Positions 16,490-25,616 of a DNA stretch of 64,000 bases are shown one piece after another; position 1 is the first letter of the stretch; the number at the start of each line of letters is the position of its first letter. Source of the stretch: Actinomadura sp. NAK00032. GTDB taxonomy: Bacteria; Actinomycetota; Actinomycetes; Streptosporangiales; Streptosporangiaceae. The stretch is from contig NZ_CP054932.1 of the NCBI RefSeq assembly GCF_013364275.1, forward strand, positions 3,162,001-3,226,000, read 5' to 3'. The translations under genes were made by a program, and so were the position numbers. The notes below the pieces were generated by a model that worked only from the letters and a program-made list of their open reading frames with translations, was not told where the DNA came from and ran no database searches.

Positions 16490-18292
16490 CTAGGAGGCGT
16501 AGAGCGCGTCGATCTCGTCGGCGAAGTCCTTCATCACGACGTTGCGCTTCACCTTCAGGCTCGGCGTCATGTGCCCGGCCTCCTCGGTGAAGTCGACGCC
16601 GAGGATGACGTACTTCTTGATCGCCTCGGCGTGGCTGACCGACTTGTTGGCCTCGGCGACCGCGCCCTCGATCTCGGCGATGAGGTCGGGGTCGCGGCGC
16701 AGGTCGTCGATCGCCATCCCCGCGGGCTTGCCGAGCCGCTCCTGCCACGGCCCGAGCGCCTCCTCGTCCAGCGTGATGAGGGCGCTGATGAACTTGCGGC
16801 CGTCGCCGACGACGAGGCACTGGCTGATCAGCGGGTGCGCGCGGAGCCGGTCCTCCAGCGGGGCGGGCGCGACGTTCTTGCCCGCCGCCGTGACGAGGAT
16901 CTCCTTCTTGCGGCCGGTGATCCGCAGGAAGCCGTCCCCGTCGAGGGAGCCGAGGTCGCCGGTGTGGAACCAGCCGTCCTCCAGGGCCTCCTTGGTGGCG
17001 GCCTCGTTGTTCCAGTAGCCGCGCAGCACGTTGATGCCGCGCACGAGGACCTCGCCGTCCTCGGCGATGCGGACGTCCACGCCCGGGATCGGCCGGCCCA
17101 CCGTGCCGATCTTGATGGCGGTCGGCCGGTTCACGCTGGCGGGCGCCGTCGTCTCGGTGAGGCCGTAGCCCTCCAGGATCGTGATGCCGACGCCGCGGAA
17201 GAAGTGCCCGAGGCGCTCGCCCAGCGCCGCCCCGCCCGACACCGCGTACTGCACCCGGCCGCCGACGGCGGCGCGCAGCTTCCCGTACACCAGCACGTCG
17301 AACAGCTTGTGCTTCGCCTTGAGGGCGAGCCCGGGGCGGCCCGCGTCCAGCGCCCGGCTGTAGGCGATCGCGGTCTCGGCGGCGGCCTTGAAGACCTTGC
17401 CCTTGCCGTCCGCCGCGGCCTTCTGCTCGGCGCCGTTGTAGACCTTCTCGAACACGCGCGGGACGGCGAGCAGGAACGTCGGCCGGAACGAGGCGAGGTC
17501 GGGCAGCAGGCTCGGGACGTCGCTGTGCCCGAGGACGATGCCGCCCTCGATCGTCGCGACCTGGATCAGCCGCGCGAACACGTGCGCGAGCGGCAGGAAC
17601 AGCAGCGTGGAGCTGCCCTCGACGGCGACCTCGGAGATCGCGCCCTGCACCGCGTTCCGCGCGGTCGACACGAGGTTGCCGTGGGTGAGCTCGCAGCCCT
17701 TGGGACGCCCGGTGGTGCCGGAGGTGTAGACGAGCGTGGCGACGTCGGCGGCGGTGCGGGACCGGCGGCGCTCCTCGATCACGTCGTCGCCGACGTCCGC
17801 GCCGAGCCGGACGACCTCGTCGACGCCGCCCGCGTCGATCGTCCACACGTGCGCGAGGCCGGGCAGCCGGTCCCTGACCTCGGCGACGCGCCCGGCGTGC
17901 TCGGCGGTCTCGGCGAACACGGCCTTCGCGCCGGAGTCGCCGACGATCCACTCGATCTGCTCGGCGGACGACGTCTCGTAGATGGGCACCGACACGGCGC
18001 CGGCCGTCCAGACGGCGTAGTCGAGGACGGTCCACTCGTAGCGGGTCCGCGACAGCAGGCACACCCGGTCGCCGGGCTCGACGCCCGCGGCCGCGAGGCC
18101 CTTGGCGGCCGCGGCGGCCTCGGCCGCGAACTCGGCCGCGGTGACGGCGCTCCAGGCGTCCCCCGCTCCCGATCCGCTCTTGCGGCGCGCCACGATCGTG
18201 CCGGGCTGCTCGGCGGCACGGGTGAAGGGCGCGTCGGTCAGATTGGCGGAGTCGGGAACCTCCACCATCGCGGGGACGCTGAACTCGCGCAC
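16490..18292 (-). CDS. Long-chain fatty-acid CoA ligase (AMP-forming, FadD15-like)
   Basis: A 600-residue acyl-activating enzyme that makes acyl-CoA via acyl-AMP. The P-loop motif LVYTSGTTGRPKGCELTH, YGLTETTAP, and the C-terminal GDLGSLDGDGFLRITGRKKE with a downstream catalytic Lys region are present. The start is GTG 18292 (VREFSVPAMVEVPDSANLTD), chosen because an AGGAG lies six bases upstream and MREFSVP is a common N-terminus in this family; ATG 18268 has no ribosome site. Length matches FadD15 (Rv2187), which sits in the same chromosomal neighbourhood in mycobacteria. Confidence 0.93.
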   Translation of the reverse strand: MREFSVPAMVEVPDSANLTDAPFTRAAEQPGTIVARRKSGSGAGDAWSAVTAAEFAAEAAAAAKGLAAAGVEPGDRVCLLSRTRYEWTVLDYAVWTAGAVSVPIYETSSAEQIEWIVGDSGAKAVFAETAEHAGRVAEVRDRLPGLAHVWTIDAGGVDEVVRLGADVGDDVIEERRRSRTAADVATLVYTSGTTGRPKGCELTHGNLVSTARNAVQGAISEVAVEGSSTLLFLPLAHVFARLIQVATIEGGIVLGHSDVPSLLPDLASFRPTFLLAVPRVFEKVYNGAEQKAAADGKGKVFKAAAETAIAYSRALDAGRPGLALKAKHKLFDVLVYGKLRAAVGGRVQYAVSGGAALGERLGHFFRGVGITILEGYGLTETTAPASVNRPTAIKIGTVGRPIPGVDVRIAEDGEVLVRGINVLRGYWNNEAATKEALEDGWFHTGDLGSLDGDGFLRITGRKKEILVTAAGKNVAPAPLEDRLRAHPLISQCLVVGDGRKFISALITLDEEALGPWQERLGKPAGMAIDDLRRDPDLIAEIEGAVAEANKSVSHAEAIKKYVILGVDFTEEAGHMTPSLKVKRNVVMKDFADEIDALYAS

Positions 18293-18488
18293 GGCCCACT
18301 CCTGTACGTCGGTGTTCCAGGTCGGCGGGAAGTCTCCGGAGGCTTCTCCGCACCCGAATGATACCCATGAGTAGGAATTTCGCCGGTTCAACGGCACGGC
18401 AAAGAACGCACCGTCGCCCGCGGCGCCCGCGGCCGCGTCGCCTACGCTGGTCCCCGGTCGTACGACGCAGGCGGTTCGGGGGAGGGCC

Positions 18489-19184
18489 ATGTCGCTGCTG
18501 GAAGTGATCGCGCTCACCGTGGACGACGCGCGCGCGGCGGAGGAGGGCGGCGCCGACCGGCTCGAGGTCGTCGCCGACATGGCCGCCGACGGGCTCACCC
18601 CCGATCCGGACCTCGTCGCCGCGATGCGGGCCGCCACGGCGCTGCCGATGCGGGTGATGCTGCGGGCGAACGCCGGGTTCCGCACGACCGGCGCCGAGCT
18701 GGACCGGCTGCGGCGGGCCACCGCCGACCTCGCCGCCGCGGGCGCGGACGGCTTCGTGCTCGGCTTCCTCGACTCCGCCGGCCTGGTCGACGCCGCCGCG
18801 ACCGGCAAGCTCGCCGCCGTCGCCGCCCCGCTGCCCTGGACGTTCCACCGCGCGCTCGACCACGCCGCCGACCCCGCCCAGGCGTGGCGGGCCGTCCGCC
18901 ATCTCGGCGGCGGCCTCGACACCGTCCTGACGGCGGGCTCGCCGCGCGGCGTGGACGCCGGGGTGGACGTGCTGGTCCGGCGCGCCGCCGAGGACCCGGA
19001 CGCCGCCGGGATGATCATGGCGGGGGGCGGGCTGCGCCGCAAGCACGTCGCGGTGCTCGCCGCCGCCGGCGTCACGGCGTTCCACGTCGGCACCGCCGTC
19101 CGCCCGGACGGCGCCTGGGACCTGCCCGTCGACCCGGCCCTCGTGCGGGAGTGGCGCTCGCTGGTGTCCGCCGCGACCGGCTGA
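18489..19184 (+). CDS. cutC: CutC-family protein
   Basis: A 231-residue TIM-barrel protein of the CutC family, historically called copper homeostasis protein; the molecular role is unresolved. Motifs ALTVDDARAAEEGGADRLEV, MRVMLRANAGF, FHRALDH and LTAGSPRG are in family order. ATG 18489 follows GGGGGAGGG. It is divergent from the acyl-CoA ligase across 196 bp that must hold both promoters; a TACGCT at about 18442 is a candidate -10 for this gene. The metallophosphoesterase gene follows after 44 bp. Confidence 0.9.
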   Translation: MSLLEVIALTVDDARAAEEGGADRLEVVADMAADGLTPDPDLVAAMRAATALPMRVMLRANAGFRTTGAELDRLRRATADLAAAGADGFVLGFLDSAGLVDAAATGKLAAVAAPLPWTFHRALDHAADPAQAWRAVRHLGGGLDTVLTAGSPRGVDAGVDVLVRRAAEDPDAAGMIMAGGGLRRKHVAVLAAAGVTAFHVGTAVRPDGAWDLPVDPALVREWRSLVSAATG

Positions 19185-19228
19185 CCCCGCCCGACCTGCC
19201 GGGTGGTCTGTCCTATTAGAGTCGGTTC

Positions 19229-19996
19229 ATGAGGATCCACGTGGTGAGCGACGTCCACGGCCGCGCGGACGCCCTGGCGAGCGCGGCGGACGGCGCCGAC
19301 GCCCTCCTGTGCCTGGGCGACCTGATCCTGTTCATCGACTACCAGGACCACGCGCAGGGGATCTTCGCTGACCTGTTCGGCCGGGAGAACGCCGACCGCT
19401 TCATCGCGCTGCGCACCGAGAAGCGCTTCGACGACGCCCGCGCCTTCTCCCGGGGCCTGTGGGCGTCGCTGGAGGGCGACGCGTGGCCGCACATCGAGCG
19501 CGCCGTCGACCGGCAGTACGCGCAGCTGTTCGCCGCGATGCCCGCCCCCGCCTACCTGACGTACGGCAACGTCGACGTCCCCCGCATGTGGGCCGCGCAC
19601 CTGCGCGACGGCCACCACGTCCTGGACGGCGAGACCACCGAGATCGGCGGGCTGCGGTTCGGGTTCGTCGGCGGCGGCCTGCGCACCGAGTACCGCACCC
19701 CCTACGAGCTGGACGAGGAGACCTTCGCCGCCAAGGTCGCGGCGCTCGGCGAGGTCGACGTGCTGTGCTCGCACATCCCGCCCGCCGTCCCCGAACTGCT
19801 CTACGACACGGTGGCGCGCCGGTTCGAGCGGGGCAGCGAGGCGATCCTGGAGCTGATCCGCCGCACGCAGCCGAGGTACGCGCTGTTCGGGCACGTCCAC
19901 CAGCCGCTCGCGCGCCGGATCCGCGTCGGCCGCACCGAATGCCTGAACGTCGGGCACTTCCGGGCACGCGGCGTTCCGTACGTCCTGACGGTGTGA
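19229..19996 (+). CDS. Calcineurin-like metallophosphoesterase
   Basis: A 255-residue cytoplasmic phosphoesterase with metal-site motifs SDVHGR (residues 7-12), GD (LCLGDLI), YGNVD (GN[D/H]-type), CSHIPP and GHVHQP. The substrate is unknown. The ATG at 19229 has no ribosome site, but TAGAGT at 19217-19222 ends six bases before it, consistent with a leaderless transcript separate from cutC. Confidence 0.88.
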   Translation: MRIHVVSDVHGRADALASAADGADALLCLGDLILFIDYQDHAQGIFADLFGRENADRFIALRTEKRFDDARAFSRGLWASLEGDAWPHIERAVDRQYAQLFAAMPAPAYLTYGNVDVPRMWAAHLRDGHHVLDGETTEIGGLRFGFVGGGLRTEYRTPYELDEETFAAKVAALGEVDVLCSHIPPAVPELLYDTVARRFERGSEAILELIRRTQPRYALFGHVHQPLARRIRVGRTECLNVGHFRARGVPYVLTV

Positions 19997-20060
19997 CGGA
20001 TACCGTCGTCACGACGGCGGGCCCCGGCGCGGGCCCGCGGACGGCAGGAGGGAGACGGAA

Positions 20061-20495
20061 ATGGCCGACCGCACGCGTTCCTCCATCACGGTCAAGGCCG
20101 GCAAGGCCGAGATCATGGCGGTGATCGCCGACCTGGAGGCGTACCCGCGGTGGGCGAGCGGGATCCGCGAGTTCACCGTGCAGGAGACCGGCGAGGACGG
20201 CCGCGCGCTGCGCGGCCGGCTGACCTTCGACGGCGGCCCGTTCAGCGACACCGTCGGGCTCGCCTACACCTGGGAGGGCGACGACCGGGTCAGCTGGGAG
20301 CTGGTCGAGCCCGGCACGGTCGTCACCGGCCTGCACGGCACCTACGCCCTCGCCGAGGAGGGCGGCGCCACCGAGGTGGTCTACGAGCTCGCCGTGGACG
20401 TCCGCATCCCGATGATCGGCATGGTGAAGCGCAAGGGCGAGAAGCGGATCATCGACTCCGCCCTCAAGGGCCTCAAGCGCCGCGTCGAGAGCTGA
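20061..20495 (+). CDS. SRPBCC (START-like) family protein
   Basis: A 144-residue single-domain protein of the polyketide cyclase/dehydrase type, a hydrophobic ligand-binding fold. The pattern IMAVIADLEAYPRWASGI, RVSWELVEP and ALKGLKRRVES fits the mycobacterial Rv2185c group, which lies in the equivalent neighbourhood. GGAGGGAGACGGAA precedes ATG 20061. The ligand is unknown. A GC-rich hairpin at about 20506-20526 follows the stop and probably terminates it. Confidence 0.85.
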   Translation: MADRTRSSITVKAGKAEIMAVIADLEAYPRWASGIREFTVQETGEDGRALRGRLTFDGGPFSDTVGLAYTWEGDDRVSWELVEPGTVVTGLHGTYALAEEGGATEVVYELAVDVRIPMIGMVKRKGEKRIIDSALKGLKRRVES

Positions 20496-20610
20496 CCCGG
20501 GCGCGCCGCCCCGCGCGGCGGGGCGGGGCGCCGGCGGCGGCGATACCGCGCGCGCCCGCGGCGGGGGATGATGGAGGCGACGGCGGGGCATGGGACCGTG
20601 CCAATGCGCG

Positions 20611-20717
20611 GTACCCGGGCCCCCGGAGGCGTCGATTCGCCCGCGGGCGGGTACGTCCGACCGGTCGGGAGTACCCGGCCCGGCGGAGCCCTGCCCGGCC
20701 CCGCCGGCACCGGGTAC
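20611..20717 (+). promoter_or_regulatory. Four CGGGTAC motifs arranged as two inverted pairs upstream of the ROK kinase
   Basis: GTACCCG at 20611-20617 faces CGGGTAC at 20648-20654, and GTACCCG at 20671-20677 faces CGGGTAC at 20711-20717. All lie in the 268-bp spacer before the ROK gene. The repeated arrangement suggests operator sites, but no known regulator is assigned. Confidence 0.4.
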
Positions 20718-20763
20718 GCGGCAGTGGCTCCAGCCGGGGCGCGCGAGGAGGAGGAACCGTTAC

Positions 20764-21747
20764 ATGGCCCTGACCATCGGCGTGGATGTGGGCGGCACCA
20801 AGGTGGCCGCGGGGGTCGTCGACGACCGGGGGACGATCCTGGAGAAGGTCCGCCGGCCGACTCCCTCGACGAACCCCAAGGAGACCGCCGAGACCATCGC
20901 CGAGGTCGTCGACCTGCTGAAGGGCAAGTACGACGAGGTGTCGGCGGTCGGGCTCGGCACGGCGGGCTTCGTCGACGAGGCCCGCGCCACCGTGCTGTTC
21001 GCGCCGAACCTCGCCTGGCGGGACGAGCCGATCAAGGAGAAGGTCGAGAGCCTGGTCGGCCTGCCCGTCGTTGTGGAGAACGACGGCAACGCGACCGCGT
21101 GGGGCGAGGCCCGGTTCGGCGCCGGGCGCGGTGAGGACATCCTCGTGCTCGTGGCGCTCGGCACCGGCATCGGCGGCGGCATCATCGTCAACGGCGAGCT
21201 GTACCGGGGCCGGTTCGGCATCGGCGCCGAGATGGGGCACTTCCGGGTCGTCCCGGACGGGCGCCGCTGCGGCTGCGGCAACCGCGGCTGCTGGGAGCAG
21301 TACGCCAGCGGCAACGCGCTCGTGCACGAGGCCCGCGACCTGGCCCGGGTGGCGCCCGCGATGGCGGGGCGGCTGCTGGAGCTCGGCGGCGGGCGGCCGG
21401 AGGGCATCAGCGGCCCCGAGGTGTCGCAGGCGGCCCGCGAGGGCGACAAGGCCGCGCTGGAGTGCTTCCGCACCATCGCGCACTGGGCGGGCCAGGGCCT
21501 CGCCGACCTGTCCGCCATCCTGGACCCGGGCGCGTTCATCATCGGCGGCGGCCTGTCGGACGCCGGGGACCTCCTCCTCGACCCGATCCGCGCCGCGTTC
21601 GAGGACGCGCTGACCGGACGCGGCCACCGCCCGCTGCCCGACATCCGGATCGCCGAGCTCGGGTCGGCGGCGGGCATCGTCGGCGCCGCGGACCTCGCCC
21701 GCGTCCGGCCCGTGCAGGACGCGGCCGTCCGGGACGCGGCCGTCTAG
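20764..21747 (+). CDS. ROK-family glucokinase
   Basis: A 327-residue sugar kinase. The ATP loop IGVDVGGTKVAAG is at residues 4-16, the catalytic region ENDGNATAWGE is in place, and the ROK zinc signature CGCGNRGCWEQYASG is complete. These features match actinobacterial GlkA-type glucokinases that supply glucose-6-phosphate and can take part in carbon catabolite control. ATG 20764 follows a GAGGAGGAGGA ribosome site; frame openness further upstream is not coding. A short Ala/Val/Asp-rich tail ends the protein. The next gene starts two bases after its stop. Confidence 0.92.
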   Translation: MALTIGVDVGGTKVAAGVVDDRGTILEKVRRPTPSTNPKETAETIAEVVDLLKGKYDEVSAVGLGTAGFVDEARATVLFAPNLAWRDEPIKEKVESLVGLPVVVENDGNATAWGEARFGAGRGEDILVLVALGTGIGGGIIVNGELYRGRFGIGAEMGHFRVVPDGRRCGCGNRGCWEQYASGNALVHEARDLARVAPAMAGRLLELGGGRPEGISGPEVSQAAREGDKAALECFRTIAHWAGQGLADLSAILDPGAFIIGGGLSDAGDLLLDPIRAAFEDALTGRGHRPLPDIRIAELGSAAGIVGAADLARVRPVQDAAVRDAAV

Positions 21748-21749
21748 GC

Positions 21750-22451
21750 GTGGCCGCCGTCCGCCTGCTGACCTACAACGTCCGGTCGCTGCGCGACGAC
21801 GCGGCGGCCGTGGCCCGCGTCGTGCGCGGCGCGGGCCCGGACGTGCTGTGCCTGCAGGAGGTGCCGCGGTTCCGGGCGTGGCGGGTGCGGCGGCGCCTGC
21901 TGGCGCGGGCGTGCGGCCTGCGGATCGCGGCGGGGCGGCGGGCCTGCGGGCTCGCCGTTTTTACCGCCCCGCACGTCCGCCGGGTCGCGCGCGAGTTCCA
22001 TCTGCTCACCCCCGACCGGGGCCTGCACCGGCGCGCGCTGGCGATCGCCGTGCTGGAGGCGGGCGGCGCCCGCCTGATCGCCGCGAGCACCCATCTGGAC
22101 CTGGAGCCCGGCCCGCGCGAGCGCCACGTCCACGAGATCCTCGCCCATCTCGACCGGGCCCGCGCCCGCCACGGCGCGCCCGCGGTGCTCGCGGGCGACT
22201 TCAACGAGGAACCGGGCGGCGACGCCTGGGGCCTGCTCGCCGCGCGGTTCCGGGACGGCTACGCGGCCGCCCCCACCGGCGGGGAGCTCACCTTCTCCGC
22301 CCGGAACCCGAACCGGCGCATCGACGCCGTCTTCGCCGACTCCGCGATCGGGATCGAGGCGTGCGGCGTCCCCGAGGACGAGGCCCTCGCCCGCGACTAC
22401 CCGATCGCCACCGACCACCGGCCCGTCATGGCCGACCTGCGGCTGGGCTAG
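21750..22451 (+). CDS. Endonuclease/exonuclease/phosphatase family protein
   Basis: A 233-residue EEP-fold metal-dependent phosphodiesterase: LTYNVRS, LCLQEV, STHLDLEPG, LAGDFNEEP and DHRPVMADL are all present, covering the catalytic Asn, Glu, Asp and His. The substrate (nucleic acid, inositol phosphate or lipid head group) cannot be told from sequence. The start is GTG 21750, two bases after the ROK kinase stop, implying coupling. Its TAG shares CTAG (22448-22451) with the stop of the converging gene. Confidence 0.85.
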   Translation: MAAVRLLTYNVRSLRDDAAAVARVVRGAGPDVLCLQEVPRFRAWRVRRRLLARACGLRIAAGRRACGLAVFTAPHVRRVAREFHLLTPDRGLHRRALAIAVLEAGGARLIAASTHLDLEPGPRERHVHEILAHLDRARARHGAPAVLAGDFNEEPGGDAWGLLAARFRDGYAAAPTGGELTFSARNPNRRIDAVFADSAIGIEACGVPEDEALARDYPIATDHRPVMADLRLG

Positions 22452-23329
22452 ACGATGGCCCCGTCGTCGGGGTCGCGGGGCTCGTCGCCCATCCGCAGGA
22501 CGAGCGTGACGAAGCCGCCGATGAACGCGGCGACGGCGAGGAAGGCGGCCCAGCCGGGCACCTCCCAGTCGAGGATGACGGTGACGAGCAGGTAGACGGG
22601 CCCGCCGATCAGCGCGATCCAGGCGCCCTTGGTGAGCGGGTCGGCGGCCGGCAGCGGCGGCGGGGGCGGCGGGACGTAGTGCTCCTCCTCGCCGCCGTCG
22701 GCGGGGAACTCCGGCGGCTCCGGCGGCTTGATCACGCGGGCGCGGGGGAGCCGGCCGGAGCGGTCGTCGCCCTCCCGCGGCGGGTCGGCGGCGGGCTCGC
22801 GGACGTCCTCGCGGATGTCCTCCTGGTCCGGCCAGGGGACGTCGTCGCCCTCCGGGCCGGTGTCGAACCCGGCGACGATCTCGGCCCAGATGGCGTCCTC
22901 GTCGCGCTCGGCGACGCCGCCCCCGTCCGTGCTGGCGGCGCCCTCGGCGGGGTCGGCGAGACCGGTCTCGGCGCGCTCGGCCTTCTCGGCGCGCTCGCCC
23001 TGGTCGCCGCGCTCGGCGGGCTCGGCGGCCTCCGCGCGGTCGGCGTCGGAGCCGCGGGCGGACGCCTCGCGGAGCCGCGCCAGGTGGACGCGCAGGATGC
23101 CCTCGGCGGCGGGCTTCATGTCGACGTCCACGTACAGCCGGTCGAGGACGTCGCCCGCGACCGGCTCGGCGGCCGGGTCGGCGAGTTCGGGCAGCCCGGC
23201 CGGCGAGGTCGCGTAGGCGGCCACCCCGGCCTCGCCGAGCGCCGCCAGCATCGCGTCGGCCAGATGCGGGGCGAGATCGACCAGCGGGGCGTAGGTGTCG
23301 GCCGACAGGCCGTTGCCACGGCGATTCAC
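22448..23329 (-). CDS. Uncharacterised acidic protein with two C-terminal membrane segments
   Basis: The 293-residue protein has an N-terminal domain (MNRRGNGLSADTYAPLVDL, about 1-75) conserved in many actinomycetes but of unknown function. A long Glu/Ala/Arg-rich linker follows, containing an AERGD/AEKAER-type repeat. A Pro stretch precedes two membrane spans at about 240-260 and 262-282. GTG 23329 is chosen for the AAGGAG eight bases upstream; the frame upstream to 23494 is unlikely to be translated. It converges on the EEP gene with a 4-bp stop overlap. Confidence 0.75.
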   Translation of the reverse strand: MNRRGNGLSADTYAPLVDLAPHLADAMLAALGEAGVAAYATSPAGLPELADPAAEPVAGDVLDRLYVDVDMKPAAEGILRVHLARLREASARGSDADRAEAAEPAERGDQGERAEKAERAETGLADPAEGAASTDGGGVAERDEDAIWAEIVAGFDTGPEGDDVPWPDQEDIREDVREPAADPPREGDDRSGRLPRARVIKPPEPPEFPADGGEEEHYVPPPPPPLPAADPLTKGAWIALIGGPVYLLVTVILDWEVPGWAAFLAVAAFIGGFVTLVLRMGDEPRDPDDGAIV

Positions 23330-23696
23330 GGGGCCGGCTCCTTCGACGACTCCGGCGTGACCGTCGGCACCGGCATGGCGGCCTCCGCTCCCCCATCGAC
23401 ACTGCGGTGCCCGGCCGTGCCCGCGGCCCGCCGCGGCACTCCCGGACACCCCGAAACGTGTGTCCCACGGTATTCGCTGCGCCGCGCGGGACAAGCCCCC
23501 GGGCGCGCCCGATTGAGATTCACCGTTCAGAGCCTACGTTCCCGGCGGGCCCCGCCGCCGCGCGACCGCGTCCCGTTGAGGGGTACCGGTCGGTAGATCG
23601 GTGGGACGGGGAGTGGGAGGATGTCCCATCGTCTCCGCTCGGCCAGGGACCGGTCGTGCTCACCCCTGAGGGCACGGTTCCGAGGAAGGTGCCCGC

Positions 23697-24434
23697 ATGC
23701 TGTGGTTCTGGATCCTGCTCAGGATCGTCCTGTCGCCGATCCTGTACCTCGGGTGGTGGCCGCGGAACAAGGGCATGCGCAACGTCCCGAAGCGCGGCCC
23801 CGCGCTGATGGTGAGCAACCACCTGTCGTTCGCCGACCACTTCTTCGGCCCGCTGCCGCTGATGCGCCCGATCTTCTTCATTGGCAAGGGCGAGTACTTC
23901 ACCGGCAAGGGGATCAAAGGGCTGATCAGCAAGGGCTTCTTCACCGGCGTCGGCGTCGTGCCGGTCGACCGCACCGGCGGGGACGCGGCGGAGGCGGCGC
24001 TGCAGACCGGCCTGCGGATCCTCGGCGAGGGCAAGCTGCTCGGCATCTACCCGGAGGGCACCCGGGCCCCCGACGACCGGCTGTACCGCGGCAAGACGGG
24101 GGTGGCGCGGCTGGCGCTGAAGTCGCGCGTCCCGGTGATCCCGATGGCGATGATCAACACCTTCGACCTGATGCCGCCCGGCAAGCCGCTGCCGCGGCTC
24201 GGCGTCCGGCCCGGCGTCCGGTTCGGGGAGCCGATGGACTTCTCCCGCTACTACGGCCGGGAGGACGACCACCGGGTGCTGCGGGAGATCACCGACGAGA
24301 TCATGCGGGCCATCCGGGAGCTGTCCGGGCAGGAGTACGTCGACCGGTACGCCGCCGAGGTGAAGGCCGAGCTGGCGGGCAGGCCGGTGCGGTCCGCCGA
24401 GGAGGACGACGGCGGGCTCAGCGACCGCGGGTAG
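23697..24434 (+). CDS. 1-acyl-glycerol-3-phosphate O-acyltransferase (PlsC type)
   Basis: A 245-residue membrane-associated acyltransferase with the catalytic NHX4D block (NHLSFAD), a FFTGVGVVPVDR glycerophosphate-binding segment, the YPEGTR block and a C-terminal VIPMAM motif. It would transfer acyl chains to lysophospholipid, building phosphatidic acid or remodelling PI-mannoside lipids; the Rv2182c homologue lies near pimB in mycobacteria. ATG 23697 follows a GAGGAAGG stretch. The histidine kinase gene starts seven bases after the stop. Confidence 0.9.
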   Translation: MLWFWILLRIVLSPILYLGWWPRNKGMRNVPKRGPALMVSNHLSFADHFFGPLPLMRPIFFIGKGEYFTGKGIKGLISKGFFTGVGVVPVDRTGGDAAEAALQTGLRILGEGKLLGIYPEGTRAPDDRLYRGKTGVARLALKSRVPVIPMAMINTFDLMPPGKPLPRLGVRPGVRFGEPMDFSRYYGREDDHRVLREITDEIMRAIRELSGQEYVDRYAAEVKAELAGRPVRSAEEDDGGLSDRG

Positions 24435-24440
24435 CGGGCC

Positions 24441-25607
24441 GTGATGGGCCTGGAGGTCGCGCTGTGGCGGGCCGTCGCCGTCTACCGGGGGCTGGCGCTG
24501 GTCTACGCCGCGATCGTGATCGCCATGAACTTCGACGGCTACGCGCACCCCGCCGCCGGGTGGGCCGTCCTCGCGGTCATGGCGGCGTGGACCGCCTACG
24601 CGGTCGCCGCGTTCGGCGACCCGCGCCGCCGCGGATGGCCGCTCCTGGCCGCCGACCTCGCCGTCGCGGCGGCGAGCATCCTCGCGACGGCGTGGGTGGA
24701 GACCGCCGCGAACATCGCCGCCGGGCGCCCCACCCTGCCGGTGTCGTGGGTGGCGGCGGCGGTGCTGGCGTGGGCGGTGGCGGGCGGGCGGCGGCTCGGC
24801 CTCACCGCGGCGCTCGTGCTGGCCGCCGCGAACCTCCTGGTCCACGCGATCGCCGGGACGGGCGGCGGCATCGGCGGCACCACGTTCAACGGCATCGTGC
24901 TGCTGGTGCTCGCCGGTCTCGTCGTGGGGCACGTCGTCCGGCTGGCGCGGGAGGCCGAGGCGCGGCTGGCCCGGGCGGTCGAGCTGGAGTCGGCCAACCG
25001 CGAGCGCGAGCGCCTGGCCCGCCGCATCCACGACTCGGTGCTGCAGGTCCTCGCCATGGTCCAGCGGCGCGGCGGCGAGCTCGGCGGCGAGGCGGCCGAG
25101 CTGGGCCGGCTCGCCGGGGAGCAGGAGGCCGCGCTGCGCGCCCTCATCGGCACAGCCCCGGCCGCCCCCGCGCGGGCCGACACCGCCGACACCGCCGACA
25201 CCGCCGACGCCGACCTGCGCCCGCTGCTGACCGCGCACGCGTCCACGTCCGTCACGGTCTCGACGCCGGCGACCGCGGTGCCGCTGCCCGCGCACGCCGC
25301 CCGCGAGGTCGCGGCGGCCGTGGCGGCGGCGCTGGACAACGTCCGGCGGCACTGCGGCGACGGCGCCCGCGCGTGGGTGCTGCTGGAGGACGGCGCCGAC
25401 GGGGTCGCCGTGAGCGTCCGCGACGACGGCCCCGGCATGCCCCCGGGCCGGCTGGCCGAGGCGGCGGCGGACGGGCGGCTCGGCGTCGCCCAGTCCATCC
25501 GGGGCCGCGTCGCCGACCTCGGCGGCACGGTCGCGATCGCCGCCGCGCCGGGCGAGGGCACCGAGATCGAGATGACCGTGCCCCGCCGCCCGGTTCGTCC
25601 GGCTTAG
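24441..25607 (+). CDS. Sensor histidine kinase (DUF5931/NarL-system type)
   Basis: A 388-residue kinase with several N-terminal membrane spans (about 15-165), a coiled segment, a phosphoacceptor motif RRIHDSVLQVLAM with His197, and a HATPase_c domain with SVRDDGPGMPPGRL and GEGTEIEM. The linker carries a short ADT-ADT-ADT repeat (25176-25214). GTG 24441 or ATG 24444 starts it. A NarL-type regulator follows immediately, so this is a complete two-component system; the signal is unknown, possibly envelope-related given the membrane-only sensor. Confidence 0.9.
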   Translation: MMGLEVALWRAVAVYRGLALVYAAIVIAMNFDGYAHPAAGWAVLAVMAAWTAYAVAAFGDPRRRGWPLLAADLAVAAASILATAWVETAANIAAGRPTLPVSWVAAAVLAWAVAGGRRLGLTAALVLAAANLLVHAIAGTGGGIGGTTFNGIVLLVLAGLVVGHVVRLAREAEARLARAVELESANRERERLARRIHDSVLQVLAMVQRRGGELGGEAAELGRLAGEQEAALRALIGTAPAAPARADTADTADTADADLRPLLTAHASTSVTVSTPATAVPLPAHAAREVAAAVAAALDNVRRHCGDGARAWVLLEDGADGVAVSVRDDGPGMPPGRLAEAAADGRLGVAQSIRGRVADLGGTVAIAAAPGEGTEIEMTVPRRPVRPA

Positions 25608-25616
25608 GGTGTGCAC

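Noticed and set aside
15636..19085. 1149-codon minus-strand frame spanning several genes
   Set aside because: Runs across the SDR-like, acyl-CoA ligase and cutC genes in a non-coding frame; open only because stops are rare at this GC content.
18293..19957. Upstream extension of the acyl-CoA ligase frame
   Set aside because: The family N-terminus (VREFSVP) and ribosome site place the start at 18292; the extension is antisense to cutC and the phosphoesterase.
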